Below, one piece after another: positions 27,478-35,307 of a stretch of 44,103 nt of DNA. The position numbers and the translations under genes are program-made. The notes under the pieces are model-generated. The model worked only from the letters and a program-made list of their open reading frames with translations. It had not been told where the DNA came from and did no database searches. The DNA is from a virus: positions 1-44,103 of the IMG/VR virus record IMGVR_UViG_3300020215_000080. One strand, 5' to 3'. Each line of letters begins with the position of its first letter. The first letter of the stretch is position 1.

Positions 27478-28386
27478 TCAAACGTTTTCCTTTCTCCATG
27501 TGTGAATCCGCCAGGAGTGCTTCTTGGCGAGGTAGTCCAAAACCAGTTCGGCCTCGACGGGACCGGACACCTCGAAGGCGTCCTGGAACCTGCCGTAGTT
27601 CAGCCACAGGCGGTCCCTCAGCGGGCGGTCGTTGCCGTACCTCATCATGCCGTCGCCGATCGCGTAGACCGGGCCGGAGATGTCCTTGAGCATGTCGAAG
27701 ATGCGGCCCTTGTGGCAGCCGCGGCGGACGACGTCGATGCCCGTCTGGCCGCCGAGGAAGTAGTCGAAGTGCTCGAACGAGTCGTGTCTGTAGAGCTGCT
27801 CGATCAGCCTGATCCTCTCGCCCGTCCGCCTCTCCCACTCGATGTACGCCTCCCGCTGGGCGGGTCCGTACCTCTTGCCGAGCACGCTGAAGCTGAAGGA
27901 GCCGACGCGCTCCTGGAAGTGGTCCCCCGTCTTGTGGTGATCGGGCCAGGGGGAGTCCCTGACGAGCCGCTCGCAGGTCCACCTGAGGGAGTTGACGGCG
28001 TCCCGGTCCTGGATCCTGAACGGGTCCTGCCAGTAGGTGGCCTCGTGCCCCGGCTTCGACCAGTCCATGAACTCGGCCTCGTTGCCGTTGCAGCCGATGA
28101 AGGCGTCGGCCCAGAACGATACGCCGGGGTCGTTGCACGCCCGCTTGACGTCGGCGACCCTCGAGCCCGAGGCGACGACGACGAAGGGGCGGGGTGCGTA
28201 GCTGAAGTGCATGAACCGCTTCCCCTCGATCTGTCCGCCGTACTCCATCATCGTGCCGTCGAGGTCGATGATGACGGTCTCGGCGTGCTTGGAGTTGTCG
28301 AGGACGGGGAGCGGGTCCCTCTCCTCGGGCTTGGGCTTCCAGACGTGAGCGGAGAGGCTATTCGTGTCGGGTGGGTTCGAGGTCAT
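27478..28386 (-). CDS. HAD-IIB phosphomannomutase-like protein (302 aa)
   Basis: HAD motif I IIDLDGTMMEYGG (D41, D43), motif II VVASGSR (70-76), then GSFSFSVLGKRYGPAQREAYIEW and FLGGQTGIDVVRRGCHKG, and motif IV IGDGMMRYGND (243-253). The middle block resembles eukaryotic-type phosphomannomutase (PMM), which interconverts mannose-6- and -1-phosphate for GDP-mannose. With GmhA/HddA and two glycosyltransferases it would feed a nucleotide-sugar pathway. A sucrose-phosphatase-type HAD phosphatase is the alternative. Confidence 0.72.
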   Translation of the reverse strand: MTSNPPDTNSLSAHVWKPKPEERDPLPVLDNSKHAETVIIDLDGTMMEYGGQIEGKRFMHFSYAPRPFVVVASGSRVADVKRACNDPGVSFWADAFIGCNGNEAEFMDWSKPGHEATYWQDPFRIQDRDAVNSLRWTCERLVRDSPWPDHHKTGDHFQERVGSFSFSVLGKRYGPAQREAYIEWERRTGERIRLIEQLYRHDSFEHFDYFLGGQTGIDVVRRGCHKGRIFDMLKDISGPVYAIGDGMMRYGNDRPLRDRLWLNYGRFQDAFEVSGPVEAELVLDYLAKKHSWRIHTWRKENV

Positions 28387-28612
28387 GCTGAATCAGGTAC
28401 TTCATCGTCTCATCGTAGCCGCCCACTAATTTATCGTCCATGAAGAACTGCGGCACGGTCTTCACGCCGGGGATCCGGTTCCTCAGCTCGACCAGGTTCT
28501 GGATGTCCGCGTCGATCTTCACCTCCTCGAAGGGGATGCCCCTCTCGACGAGGTGCTCGACGAGGAGCCGGCACCACCTGCAGTCGTTCTTTGAATAGAG
28601 GGTGTTTACCAT
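28358..28612 (-). CDS. grx: Glutaredoxin (84 aa)
   Basis: Thioredoxin-fold redoxin with CRWC active site (C11-C14), a KTVPQFFMDDKLVGG segment containing the cis-Pro loop and GG of glutaredoxins. Typical phage Grx size. It could reduce the C-terminal Cys pair of the ribonucleotide reductase encoded at 31995, though class II enzymes often use thioredoxin. The ATG at 28612 falls inside the end of the upstream gene. Confidence 0.88.
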   Translation of the reverse strand: MVNTLYSKNDCRWCRLLVEHLVERGIPFEEVKIDADIQNLVELRNRIPGVKTVPQFFMDDKLVGGYDETMKYLIQHDLEPTRHE

Positions 28613-28857
28613 CCCGGGAACTGGCTCCTCGGGTCGTCGGGCCTGCCCCACACCGTCGTCGCAGGCACCCTCTTCATCTGGCCGTTCTCCCCCTCGATCG
28701 TCAGGAAGACGTCCTTGCCCTGTCTCCATGCCTTCCGCTTCCCCTTCCATATCGAGAAGGCGTCGCGCTCGCGTCGGCTGGCCTTCGTGATGTCCCGGCG
28801 GCCGCCCGCGCGCTCGCCCTTGGACGTGTACTTGGCTCTCGTTCTCTTCTTGCCCAT
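28606..28857 (-). CDS. Small basic hypothetical protein (83 aa)
   Basis: Very basic start (GKKRTRAKYTSKGERAGGRR), then a short beta domain (VFLTIEGENGQMKRVPATTVWG). Overlaps the glutaredoxin start by 7 nt. Likely nucleic-acid or ribosome contact by charge; no family known to me. Confidence 0.66.
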   Translation of the reverse strand: MGKKRTRAKYTSKGERAGGRRDITKASRRERDAFSIWKGKRKAWRQGKDVFLTIEGENGQMKRVPATTVWGRPDDPRSQFPGW

Positions 28858-28873
28858 CCGGGCTCACTCCTGT

Positions 28874-29119
28874 CTAGTAGCTGATGTGTCTCGTCTCGGA
28901 GTCCTTGAACTTACGGGTCAACCGAATGATCTTGCCGACTCGCTGGATCCACCCCTCCCGTTTCATGGCGCCAAGACCGTTGTCGATGGACGACCTGCTG
29001 TACTTCGGCTTCATGGCCTCCCTCATGTCGTCGTCGATCATCATCCCGCCGTTGAGTATCAACGTATCCCTCATACAGATGAGGGAATTCCGCCCGTCGA
29101 GGGCCGCTTTTATCTTCAT
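28874..29119 (-). CDS. Winged-helix-like small protein (81 aa)
   Basis: MREAMKPKYSRSSIDNGLGAMKREGWIQRVGKII reads as a winged helix: helices, recognition helix (SSIDNGLGAMKREG) and wing. GGAAG lies before ATG 29119. Lower GC than its neighbours. Could be a small regulator; a second protein of similar type is at 29717. Confidence 0.6.
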   Translation of the reverse strand: MKIKAALDGRNSLICMRDTLILNGGMMIDDDMREAMKPKYSRSSIDNGLGAMKREGWIQRVGKIIRLTRKFKDSETRHISY

Positions 29120-29137
29120 GGCAAACTTCCTTTCTGT

Positions 29138-29338
29138 CTAGCCCTTAAAGCTGCACTGGCTGTATGCCTTCTTGTAGCTGCCCTTCCGATAGCCCGGGGT
29201 GACGTCCCAGAACTCGTCGTCGATCGTCTTGGCCCTAAGCTCCCGCCTCGCCGTCTCGCAGGCCTGCTCGGTATTGAACTCCACCTTGAGGGACGTCACG
29301 CCTGTGTGGTGGACCATGATCAACAGCAGGATCCACAT
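29138..29338 (-). CDS. Secreted hypothetical protein (66 aa)
   Basis: N-terminal hydrophobic MWILLLIMVHHTG, then a small domain with Cys in EQACETA and YSQCSF, possibly one disulfide, in the periplasm. Starts 2 nt after the preceding gene ends. Function unknown. Confidence 0.6.
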   Translation of the reverse strand: MWILLLIMVHHTGVTSLKVEFNTEQACETARRELRAKTIDDEFWDVTPGYRKGSYKKAYSQCSFKG

Positions 29339-29339
29339 G

Positions 29340-29546
29340 CTACCCCTCCGCCCCGTCCTCGCGGAGCCAGCGGGGAGGCATGACCGCCTGCGGCCGGGGG
29401 CTGAGCAGGCTCTCCTGGAACTTGTAGTGGAGCGACGAGCCCTCGCACCGGCCGGTGGCCGAGTGGGCGACCGTCGCCCAGACGAACACGGCTACGATTG
29501 CGAAGGCGGTCGCGATCGAAAGGATCACGGTCGGGAGACAATTCAC
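29340..29546 (-). CDS. Single-TM small protein (68 aa), GTG start
   Basis: GTG 29546 overlaps the stop of the tiny basic gene (GTGA). TM segment VILSIATAFAIVAVFVWATVA, then a short soluble part with a single Cys and many Pro. Function unknown. Confidence 0.58.
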   Translation of the reverse strand: MNCLPTVILSIATAFAIVAVFVWATVAHSATGRCEGSSLHYKFQESLLSPRPQAVMPPRWLREDGAEG

Positions 29547-29635
29547 TTTCGGTTCTTCCTTCTCTTCTGGCGCTTGGACGAGCCGATCTTCCTGCGGCCC
29601 TTGCCCAGGCAGTTCCTTCCGGTTCTCGATGGCAT
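29543..29635 (-). CDS. Tiny basic peptide (30 aa)
   Basis: ATG 29635 to TGA 29543; sequence RRKIGSSKRQKRRKNRK is almost all Arg, Lys and Asn, like very small ribosomal or RNA-binding proteins. A purine-rich ribosome site (AGGGAGG) lies upstream of the start. It begins about 35 nt after the large hairpin at 29669-29708, which could regulate it. Confidence 0.55.
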   Translation of the reverse strand: MPSRTGRNCLGKGRRKIGSSKRQKRRKNRK

Positions 29636-29668
29636 GATTGACCTCCCTTCGATGTCGCGGTAATTAGG

Positions 29669-29708
29669 GGACCCGGGGGCGGAAAGGGAGGAGGAAACCC
29701 CCGGGTCC
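29669..29708. repeat. Perfect 11-bp inverted repeat (hairpin) with 18-nt loop
   Basis: GGACCCGGGGG (29669-29679) pairs with CCCCCGGGTCC (29698-29708). It lies between the stop of the gene at 29717 and the start at 29635. On the minus transcript no U tract follows, so it is not a classical terminator; it may be a processing or translation-control element. Confidence 0.7.
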
Positions 29709-29716
29709 GTCCGCGG

Positions 29717-29905
29717 CTACCGCGCCGGGATGTAGTACACGCCGGACTTCTTCTGCGAGCCCGTGCTCAGGATCCGCTCGCCGCGGGCCCTGAGGTTGTA
29801 GACGACGCCCGCCGGGTTCGTGATCTTGTAGCGGGTCTTGATGAGGGCCGCGGAAAGCCTCTTGCCGCCCTTGAGGGCCGCGAGGAGTTTATCTGTCTTG
29901 GTCAA
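29717..29905 (-). CDS. Winged-helix-type small DNA-binding protein (62 aa)
   Basis: TDKLLAALKGGKRLSAALIKTRYKI followed by NPAGVVYNLRARGERILS is a compact helix-turn-helix with a wing; similar 60-70 aa proteins are common in T4-like marine phages. Behind its own promoter candidate (29958-29986). Likely a small regulator. Confidence 0.68.
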   Translation of the reverse strand: MTKTDKLLAALKGGKRLSAALIKTRYKITNPAGVVYNLRARGERILSTGSQKKSGVYYIPAR

Positions 29906-29957
29906 GTTTCATCTCCATAACGTTGGGACGCCCTGCGTCTGCGTCAATGGAAACAGA

Positions 29958-29986
29958 GCCTAAACCTGCGGTTACAAAGCTGTCAA
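29958..29986 (-). promoter_or_regulatory. Promoter candidate TTGACA-N17-TTAGGC
   Basis: Perfect -35 TTGACA (29986-29981) after an A tract, 17 nt, then the weak -10 TTAGGC (29963-29958; TAGGCT with 18 nt). It lies in a 98-nt gap upstream of the gene starting at 29905. Confidence 0.5.
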
Positions 29987-30003
29987 ACTTTTTTTTTAGA
30001 ATC

Positions 30004-30219
30004 CTATGGAACTTTTTTCCAGCCCAGGCCGGCGAGGGTCCCGACCAGGACGAGCTTCTCCCGGTCCTCCATGAACGAGCGGACGGGCCGGTGGGACCCG
30101 ACGAAGCGGACTATCTCCCAGGTCCCGTGCATGTCCGTCTTGTGGAGCTCGATCCGGCACCCCACCCCGTCCAGGGTTGTCCAGACCCAGAACTCACTCG
30201 TCGGCGGAAGCGAGGGCAT
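30004..30219 (-). CDS. Hypothetical protein (71 aa)
   Basis: Beta-rich small protein (FWVWTTLDGVGCRIEL, TWEIVRFVGSHRP) with a C-terminal helix. Overlaps the 3' end of the RuvC-like gene by 26 nt. Function unknown. Confidence 0.62.
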   Translation of the reverse strand: MPSLPPTSEFWVWTTLDGVGCRIELHKTDMHGTWEIVRFVGSHRPVRSFMEDREKLVLVGTLAGLGWKKVP

Positions 30220-30745
30220 GGCAGTAGCTGCACATGTAGAACGCGTCGATGATGTCCGAGACGGGGTTCTGCTGCCGGTCGGTCAGGGATAGGGCTTTCC
30301 TGAGGTCCACGCCCTGGCTGGTGACGAAAGCCTGCTCCATGAGGGCTTTATCGGCGTTCCCCTTTCCCGTGCCGTGTTTCTTGATCACGGACGGGGCGAC
30401 GACGTCGAACCAGATGCCCTTGCGGTACAGCTTGTGCTTGAGGAGGCCGCCGTTCTCGCCGATCTGGTAGACCTGGCCCTTGGCGGCGAAGGCGTAGCCC
30501 TCGAGGACGACCCGGTCGGATTCCCGCAGGTGGCGGAGGAAGGCGTCGCTGATGAGGTCGAACCGCTCCTCGGGGGTCGACCACTCGGGCATCTGCCAGC
30601 CGGACATATTGGAATAGAATCCGACGCACTTCTTCAGGTCAGTGAGGAAGTGAACTTCGCACCCGACGAACTCCGGCGGACCATCGCCATCCCAGATGCA
30701 CATAGCCGGCGAGGTCATCGAGTAATCGATGCCGACGCAACGCAT
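30194..30745 (-). CDS. RuvC-like Holliday junction resolvase (183 aa)
   Basis: RNase H-fold nuclease with GIDYSMTSPAM (D7), VVLEGYAFAAKGQVYQI (E82), PSVIKKHGTGKGNADK and a C-terminal SDIIDAFYMC with acidic residues (D164, D167), the catalytic set of RuvC-like enzymes. T4-like cyanophages encode similar proteins. It would cut branched DNA before packaging in place of T4 endonuclease VII. The start at ATG 30745 is required by the GIDYS strand; upstream in-frame sequence is shadow. Confidence 0.8.
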   Translation of the reverse strand: MRCVGIDYSMTSPAMCIWDGDGPPEFVGCEVHFLTDLKKCVGFYSNMSGWQMPEWSTPEERFDLISDAFLRHLRESDRVVLEGYAFAAKGQVYQIGENGGLLKHKLYRKGIWFDVVAPSVIKKHGTGKGNADKALMEQAFVTSQGVDLRKALSLTDRQQNPVSDIIDAFYMCSYCHALASADE

Positions 30746-30768
30746 GGGCCTATTTAGGCCCCTCCGGG

Positions 30769-30903
30769 TCAGAGGCCTATCGCGAGGGCAATGGGCTTGA
30801 TGAAGGCGGCCACCCACTCGCCCAGCTTCTCGGGCGAGTGGAGGTTGGGCAGCACGACGAACAGGAAGAAGAAGAACCCTATCAGCGACAGAGTCTCCCT
30901 CAT
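30769..30903 (-). CDS. Tiny single-TM protein (44 aa)
   Basis: SLIGFFFFLFVVLPNL is one TM segment, then a short amphipathic end with EWVAAFIKPIALAIGL. ATG 30903 overlaps the phosphoribosyltransferase stop (ATGA). Function unknown. Confidence 0.55.
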   Translation of the reverse strand: MRETLSLIGFFFFLFVVLPNLHSPEKLGEWVAAFIKPIALAIGL

Positions 30904-31286
30904 CGGCCCATCGTGAACAGGGCGTTCACCCTCCGGTCGTCGATGGGGTTGCGGGCGAAGACTACCCAGCCGATGTTGTCCGGGCCGAGGGCGTTCTTCA
31001 TCGAGCCGCCCGTCGTCCAGACGTCGTCGACGACGAGGACGGGCAGGCCGTCGTTGTCCGGCGTCGCGTACTTGGCCATCGCGTGGGCGAGCTTGGTTCC
31101 GCCCCGCGGGATCCCGACGACGTCTCGGAAGGGGGCGCTCTTGACGGCGATCATGTACGCCAGGCACTCCCAGTCCGCGTCGCTGAGGGCGTCGCAGTCT
31201 ATCTTGAAGAAGCTCTTGTCGCCCCCGTGGAGGGTGAACTCACCCAGTTGGAACAGTCTCATCAGTCTGAACTCCACTTCTACCAT
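30900..31286 (-). CDS. Phosphoribosyltransferase-family protein (128 aa)
   Basis: Type I PRTase core: VVGIPRGGTKLAHAMA (57-72) and PRPP loop VLVVDDVWTTGGSM (83-96). It likely salvages a base or nucleoside, or acts in NAD/pyrimidine synthesis; the substrate cannot be told from sequence. Near the ribonucleotide reductase, consistent with nucleotide supply. Short for the family, with a reduced hood region. Confidence 0.8.
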   Translation of the reverse strand: MVEVEFRLMRLFQLGEFTLHGGDKSFFKIDCDALSDADWECLAYMIAVKSAPFRDVVGIPRGGTKLAHAMAKYATPDNDGLPVLVVDDVWTTGGSMKNALGPDNIGWVVFARNPIDDRRVNALFTMGR

Positions 31287-31292
31287 CGAACA

Positions 31293-31682
31293 TCACTCGT
31301 CGTCATTCGGCACCCACTCCATTGTCTCGCCCCTCTCTCCGCCCGGCTCCATGCGGCCGTGCTCGTCGCACCTGTAGCCGCACGCCTTGCACACGTTGTG
31401 CTTCGAGCAGGTGTAGTCCGTACAGGTGGGGCAGCCCGTGTTGGCCTCGCTGGCGAGGCTGGCCCTGAGCTCTTCCCTCACGGACTCGGTCGACTGGAAG
31501 TGCTCGTCCCAGGCGAAGTGCTTCTCCCACAGCTCGATGTGGCCCATCATGTACATCAGCTTCCTGATGATCATCAGGTCGAGGGAGCCGATCTCGCCCG
31601 ACTCCTCGGCGTACTTGTACCACCGCCTGAGGAGGTGGTTGACCTCAGCCCTTCTTATCGGGTACTGGAGGGTGTTTCTCAT
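31293..31682 (-). CDS. Zinc-binding helical protein (129 aa)
   Basis: ATG 31682 has AAAGG 6 nt upstream (a TTG two codons earlier is less likely). Helical first two-thirds (LNHLLRRWYKYAEE-like, LDLMIIRKLMYMMGHIEL), then Cys cluster GCPTCTDYTCSKHNVCKACGY with six Cys able to bind two zinc ions. Function unknown. Confidence 0.66.
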   Translation of the reverse strand: MRNTLQYPIRRAEVNHLLRRWYKYAEESGEIGSLDLMIIRKLMYMMGHIELWEKHFAWDEHFQSTESVREELRASLASEANTGCPTCTDYTCSKHNVCKACGYRCDEHGRMEPGGERGETMEWVPNDDE

Positions 31683-31995
31683 CGCCAACCTTTCCCGCCG
31701 CCTGGTCGCAGCGACACTCGAACCACCCGCAGTACGGGCAGTGGTTCATCTTGGGCTTGCTCGCCCTGCCCTGTAGCTCGTACCCGCAGGCGCCGGGGTC
31801 GTATCCGGTGCCTTGTAGTTCATAGCCGGAGAAGAGGTCCTCCGGCTGGGGGTGGAGATACTTGAGCATGCGCGAGTACTTATCCCTGTCGTCGAACTCG
31901 TAGTATCTCTGATCGTCCGACACCCAACCCAGCTCGTTGTTGACGAGGAAGCTGTAGTCGGTGTGCGACCAGTGCTCGATGTAAATCTTCCACAT
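31645..31995 (-). CDS. Cys-rich hypothetical protein (116 aa)
   Basis: ATG 31995 forms TGATG with the ribonucleotide reductase stop. N-terminal WKIYIEHWSHTDY, then a repeat of GYELQG (twice), then HCPYCGWFECRCDQ near the C-terminus, a zinc ribbon. Co-translated with nrdJ, so a link to that enzyme is possible but unproven. Confidence 0.63.
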   Translation of the reverse strand: MWKIYIEHWSHTDYSFLVNNELGWVSDDQRYYEFDDRDKYSRMLKYLHPQPEDLFSGYELQGTGYDPGACGYELQGRASKPKMNHCPYCGWFECRCDQAAGKVGDEKHPPVPDKKG

Positions 31996-33941
31996 CAGAC
32001 GATCTCGCAGCCCGTGTTGGCCGAGCACGCCAGCTCCTGCGAGCCGATCGTGTTGTCCGTCTTCTCGTAGTCCGTCAGCTTGAGCCAGTCGACGACGGGC
32101 TGCTCGGCGAGCATCCTGTTGTAGGTCGCCTCGTCGATCTCCTCGTAGGGGGCCTGCTGGTAGACGTGGTCGCTGTGGGGGAGGAAGCTGACGCCGGTCA
32201 TCTCGTCGAAGTGCTTGTACACCCAGGCGCCGACCTCCATCCACTCGTGCTCCCTCACCGTGACCGTGATCGACGGGTTGTGGTCGCACCAGTGGTTCCG
32301 GTAGGTCCTCCACAGCTCGAGGTGCTCCACCGCGGTCATGTCGTCCCTGAACACCGCGTCCCCGCTCGTCTTGATCGGGAACTCGAACACGAGGGTGTGC
32401 TCTGGGGCCATGACGTCGGGCTGGTGCTTGAAGCCCTGGTCGACCATCATCTTCGCGAGCGGGTCCTTGACGTCGGCCCTCACCCGCCTGACGTAGTGGC
32501 GGCTGTGGCGGGGGTGGATGCCCGAGCCCGTGTCGACGAGCTGGGACACGGTGCCCGACGGCTTGATGCAGGTGACGGCCTTTGACGCCGGCACGCCGAG
32601 CTTCTTCGCCCACTCCTGGTTCGTCTCGTGGGCCGTCTTCCTGAGCTCGTGGAGCACGGGGACCAGCTCGGGGCGGTTCTCGCTCATGTAGCGGCTGTCC
32701 ATGATGCCCGTGAGGGAGACGCCGAGCAGCCTCTCCTCCTCGCAGTTGTCCCTCCACTTCTTGGAGATGTACTTGAAGTCGGTCAGGGTCGACTGCCATG
32801 TGCCGATGATCGTCGCCAGCCTGACCTTGCGCTCGAGCTCGTGGAGCCCGTCGGTCGGCCGGATCACGACCTCGGACAGGTTGCAGAACTCACGGTCCCT
32901 GAGCAGGATCTCGCCGCAGGGGTTGGTGCCGAACTCGTGGTCGGCGTCCCTTCCCGTCTCGAGGGCCCTGATGTGCTTCTGGGCGGCCTCGCGGTTGAAG
33001 ATGCCGCGCTCCCCCGACTTGGACTCGTAGAGGCTCTTCCACTCGTCCATGAAGACGCCGATCTCGGGCTTCTCCGTGTAGGCGGCGGAGTTGTTGGCGA
33101 GCCTCCTGTACGGGGTGTCCGTCCACCACTGTCCCGACTTGGCCGACCGCATCCTGTCGTCTGACAGGTTCGAGAGGCTGATGAGGGCGGACCTCCTGAC
33201 GCCGCCGACGACGATGACGTCGGCGATCATGCAGACGAGGTCGTGGCACTCGAGGGAGGAGAGCTTCCTGCCCGCCGCCCGCTTGAACAGGTCGACGCTG
33301 AAGCGGAAGAGCTTGTCGAGGGGCTCCGGTCCCGAGGCCCGTCCGCCGAACGTCTTGAGGGGCGAGCCCGCGGGCCTGACCCTGCTCAGGTCCCACTTCG
33401 GCACCTGGCCCTGGTAGAGGAGGGACACCACCTCCTTGAACGCCTTCGCCCAGCCGAGCTTGGAGTCCTGGACGAGGATGGTGATGTCGCTGGGGAAGAA
33501 CTCCTCGGCCACGGTGGGGAGGTGGCGGACGTGCTGCCTCTCGACGGAGAAGCCGACCCCCGTCCCGTTCATCAGGATGTAGAGGATCTCGTCGAACGCC
33601 TGGACCCGGTTGACGGCGACGAAGGAGCAGTTGTATCCGGCGACGTTCTCCCTCTTGAGGGCCTCGCCCGCGGTCATCATGCACCGCATCGAGGGCATGA
33701 CCTGCAGGCCGTAGATGGCGGACGCGATCTCCTCCATCGTCGCCTTGTCGGCCCTCCACTTGGTCGTCTCCCGCAGGTGCTCGTAGAAGAAGTCCACGTA
33801 CCTCTGGACGGTCTCCGCCCACGTCTCCCGGCGGCCCTGCTCCCACATGAAGCGGGAGTACCGGCTCAGGTGGATGAACTGCTGGTAGTTGGAGGGGAGT
33901 TGGGACACGGGCTTCTCTTCGCGTGCGAGCGCGTTCGGCAT
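31995..33941 (-). CDS. nrdJ: Class II (adenosylcobalamin-dependent) ribonucleoside-triphosphate reductase (648 aa)
   Basis: Reduces ribonucleotides to deoxyribonucleotides with vitamin B12 radical chemistry, independent of oxygen. Catalytic features match monomeric RTPR (Lactobacillus type): NCSF (C105), NPCGE (341-345 region, with thiyl Cys C342 and E344), FCNLS (C353), and the C-terminal redox pair CSANTGC (C639, C645). The PSMRCMMTAGEALKREN and VVGGVRRSALISLS segments fit. Length is slightly shorter than the 739-aa bacterial enzyme. No NrdB-type subunit is present. ATG 33941. Confidence 0.93.
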   Translation of the reverse strand: MPNALAREEKPVSQLPSNYQQFIHLSRYSRFMWEQGRRETWAETVQRYVDFFYEHLRETTKWRADKATMEEIASAIYGLQVMPSMRCMMTAGEALKRENVAGYNCSFVAVNRVQAFDEILYILMNGTGVGFSVERQHVRHLPTVAEEFFPSDITILVQDSKLGWAKAFKEVVSLLYQGQVPKWDLSRVRPAGSPLKTFGGRASGPEPLDKLFRFSVDLFKRAAGRKLSSLECHDLVCMIADVIVVGGVRRSALISLSNLSDDRMRSAKSGQWWTDTPYRRLANNSAAYTEKPEIGVFMDEWKSLYESKSGERGIFNREAAQKHIRALETGRDADHEFGTNPCGEILLRDREFCNLSEVVIRPTDGLHELERKVRLATIIGTWQSTLTDFKYISKKWRDNCEEERLLGVSLTGIMDSRYMSENRPELVPVLHELRKTAHETNQEWAKKLGVPASKAVTCIKPSGTVSQLVDTGSGIHPRHSRHYVRRVRADVKDPLAKMMVDQGFKHQPDVMAPEHTLVFEFPIKTSGDAVFRDDMTAVEHLELWRTYRNHWCDHNPSITVTVREHEWMEVGAWVYKHFDEMTGVSFLPHSDHVYQQAPYEEIDEATYNRMLAEQPVVDWLKLTDYEKTDNTIGSQELACSANTGCEIV

Positions 33942-33967
33942 TCTTCTTTTCCTTGTGATAAAAAAAG

Positions 33968-34147
33968 TTAAGCGGAGTCGGGCTTGGGCTTCTGGCCAGC
34001 CCTGGTCATCATGACGGAGCCGTCCTCCCTCAGGTCCCACTGGAGGAACTCGCCCTCCTGGAGGTTGAGGGAGCGGAGGAGCTGCTTGGGGAATACGAGG
34101 ACGAGGTCCTTGCCGTCCCTGTCCACCTTGCCAATGAACGTCTTCAT
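33968..34147 (-). CDS. AbrB/SpoVT-like small DNA-binding protein (59 aa)
   Basis: Swapped-hairpin type: GKVDRDGKDLVLVFPKQLLRSLNLQEGEFLQW matches the AbrB-type barrel (V...FP..LL..L.L..GE.L). T4-like cyanophages carry a similar gene. ATG 34147 overlaps the primase stop (ATGA). Possibly regulates phage or host transcription. Confidence 0.75.
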   Translation of the reverse strand: MKTFIGKVDRDGKDLVLVFPKQLLRSLNLQEGEFLQWDLREDGSVMMTRAGQKPKPDSA

Positions 34148-35178
34148 GCTGTCTTCTTCCATGCGTGGAGGCGGACCCGGGCGCGGGGTCCCTGGAACGT
34201 GTTCTCGCTAATTATGCGGCCCGGATCGAGTCCCGCGAGATACATGTCGTTAATGTCTTTTTGGTTGAGGCCGTCGGGCCATATCACGACCCGCCACCCC
34301 TTCTCGATCAGCGAGGCCATCTTCTTGACGATCTGTTCGTTCCGGGGCTCGTTGTCGAACACGACGACGTCCTTGGACGGGTCGAACATGGACATGTCCG
34401 CGTCGGAACCGCCCATCGCCACGGCGTTCTCCAGAAACAGGCTGTCGATGGGCCCCTCGACGATGTAGACCGGCCTGGTCCAGTCGACCGACTCCATGCC
34501 GAACGCCTTGGGGTGGTCGGCGACCTTGATCGCGACGTAGCGGGGCTCCTCGTTGTTGACGGACCGGCCCGTGAACCCGTAGATCTTCCCCGTCCGGTCC
34601 TTGAACATGAAGACGATCCGGCCGTGGTCCCTCTCGAGGCTCCTGTCGCTGAACTTCCCGGGGATGATCCCGTTGACCCAGGCGAAGAACCGGTCGACGT
34701 AGAGGATGTCCTTGGCCCTCCGAGGGGGGATGCCCCTCAGCGCCACGTACTTCACGGCCGGGTGGTCGGGTCCCAGCTCCAGGAGGGTCTGGGTTCCACG
34801 GACGACCGGGCCTGGCGGGTCGCCTGCGGGCTTCTGGGGGGCCTCGTCTGCGGGGTCGGAGCCCCGGTGGGCGACGTGGAGTCGTCCTGTTCCGTTTTCC
34901 TTCATGAGCTCGAGCTTGTACTCCCTCCACAGCGACTGGTCGAGCTCGTACAGGACGGACTTTATGGAGGAGGACTTGCCGCAGTTGTGGCACTTGAAGC
35001 GGAACCCGCCCTTGTACCGGAAGAAGAAGCCGCGGGCCTTGCTGCGGCTCTTTTTGCTGTCACCGCAAAAGGGGCACCTGCAGTTCGCGACGAGGGGGTT
35101 GGTCTGCTTGACCTTGAACCCCTCCAGGCGCGGCGCCAACAGGCGTACGAACTTCTCGTCTATCCAACTGGTTTCCAT
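34144..35178 (-). CDS. DNA primase, T4 gp61-size, zinc-finger plus Toprim (344 aa)
   Basis: Synthesises RNA primers for lagging strand DNA. N-terminal CHC2-like zinc binder: CRCPFCGDSKK (33-43) and FKCHNCGKSS (61-70). The Toprim part includes IYGFTGRSV, VYIVEGPIDSLFLENAVA (catalytic Glu), DVVVFDNEPRNEQIV and WRVVIWPDGLNQKDINDMY. Length equals T4 gp61 (342 aa). No helicase domain is fused. A weak TTGACT -35-like sequence lies upstream at 35246-35251. Confidence 0.88.
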   Translation of the reverse strand: METSWIDEKFVRLLAPRLEGFKVKQTNPLVANCRCPFCGDSKKSRSKARGFFFRYKGGFRFKCHNCGKSSSIKSVLYELDQSLWREYKLELMKENGTGRLHVAHRGSDPADEAPQKPAGDPPGPVVRGTQTLLELGPDHPAVKYVALRGIPPRRAKDILYVDRFFAWVNGIIPGKFSDRSLERDHGRIVFMFKDRTGKIYGFTGRSVNNEEPRYVAIKVADHPKAFGMESVDWTRPVYIVEGPIDSLFLENAVAMGGSDADMSMFDPSKDVVVFDNEPRNEQIVKKMASLIEKGWRVVIWPDGLNQKDINDMYLAGLDPGRIISENTFQGPRARVRLHAWKKTA

Positions 35179-35241
35179 CTGCCCATCCAGGCTCGATGGC
35201 TTCTGGGTACACGGGCGCCGGAAAGGAAGTCAAACTTATTT

Positions 35242-35307
35242 TTAGTATGCGGGCCCGGTCATGAGAAACATGCCGATGATGAAACAAAAGACGAATAGTC
35301 TAACCAT
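35242..35307 (-). CDS. Tiny TM peptide (21 aa)
   Basis: ATG 35307 has AGGAGA 5 nt upstream, the best ribosome site in this gap, and the peptide is almost entirely hydrophobic (LFVFCFIIGMFLM). End at TAA 35242. It may be a leader or regulatory peptide for the primase or a small membrane toxin-like peptide; nothing more can be said. Confidence 0.45.
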   Translation of the reverse strand: MVRLFVFCFIIGMFLMTGPAY

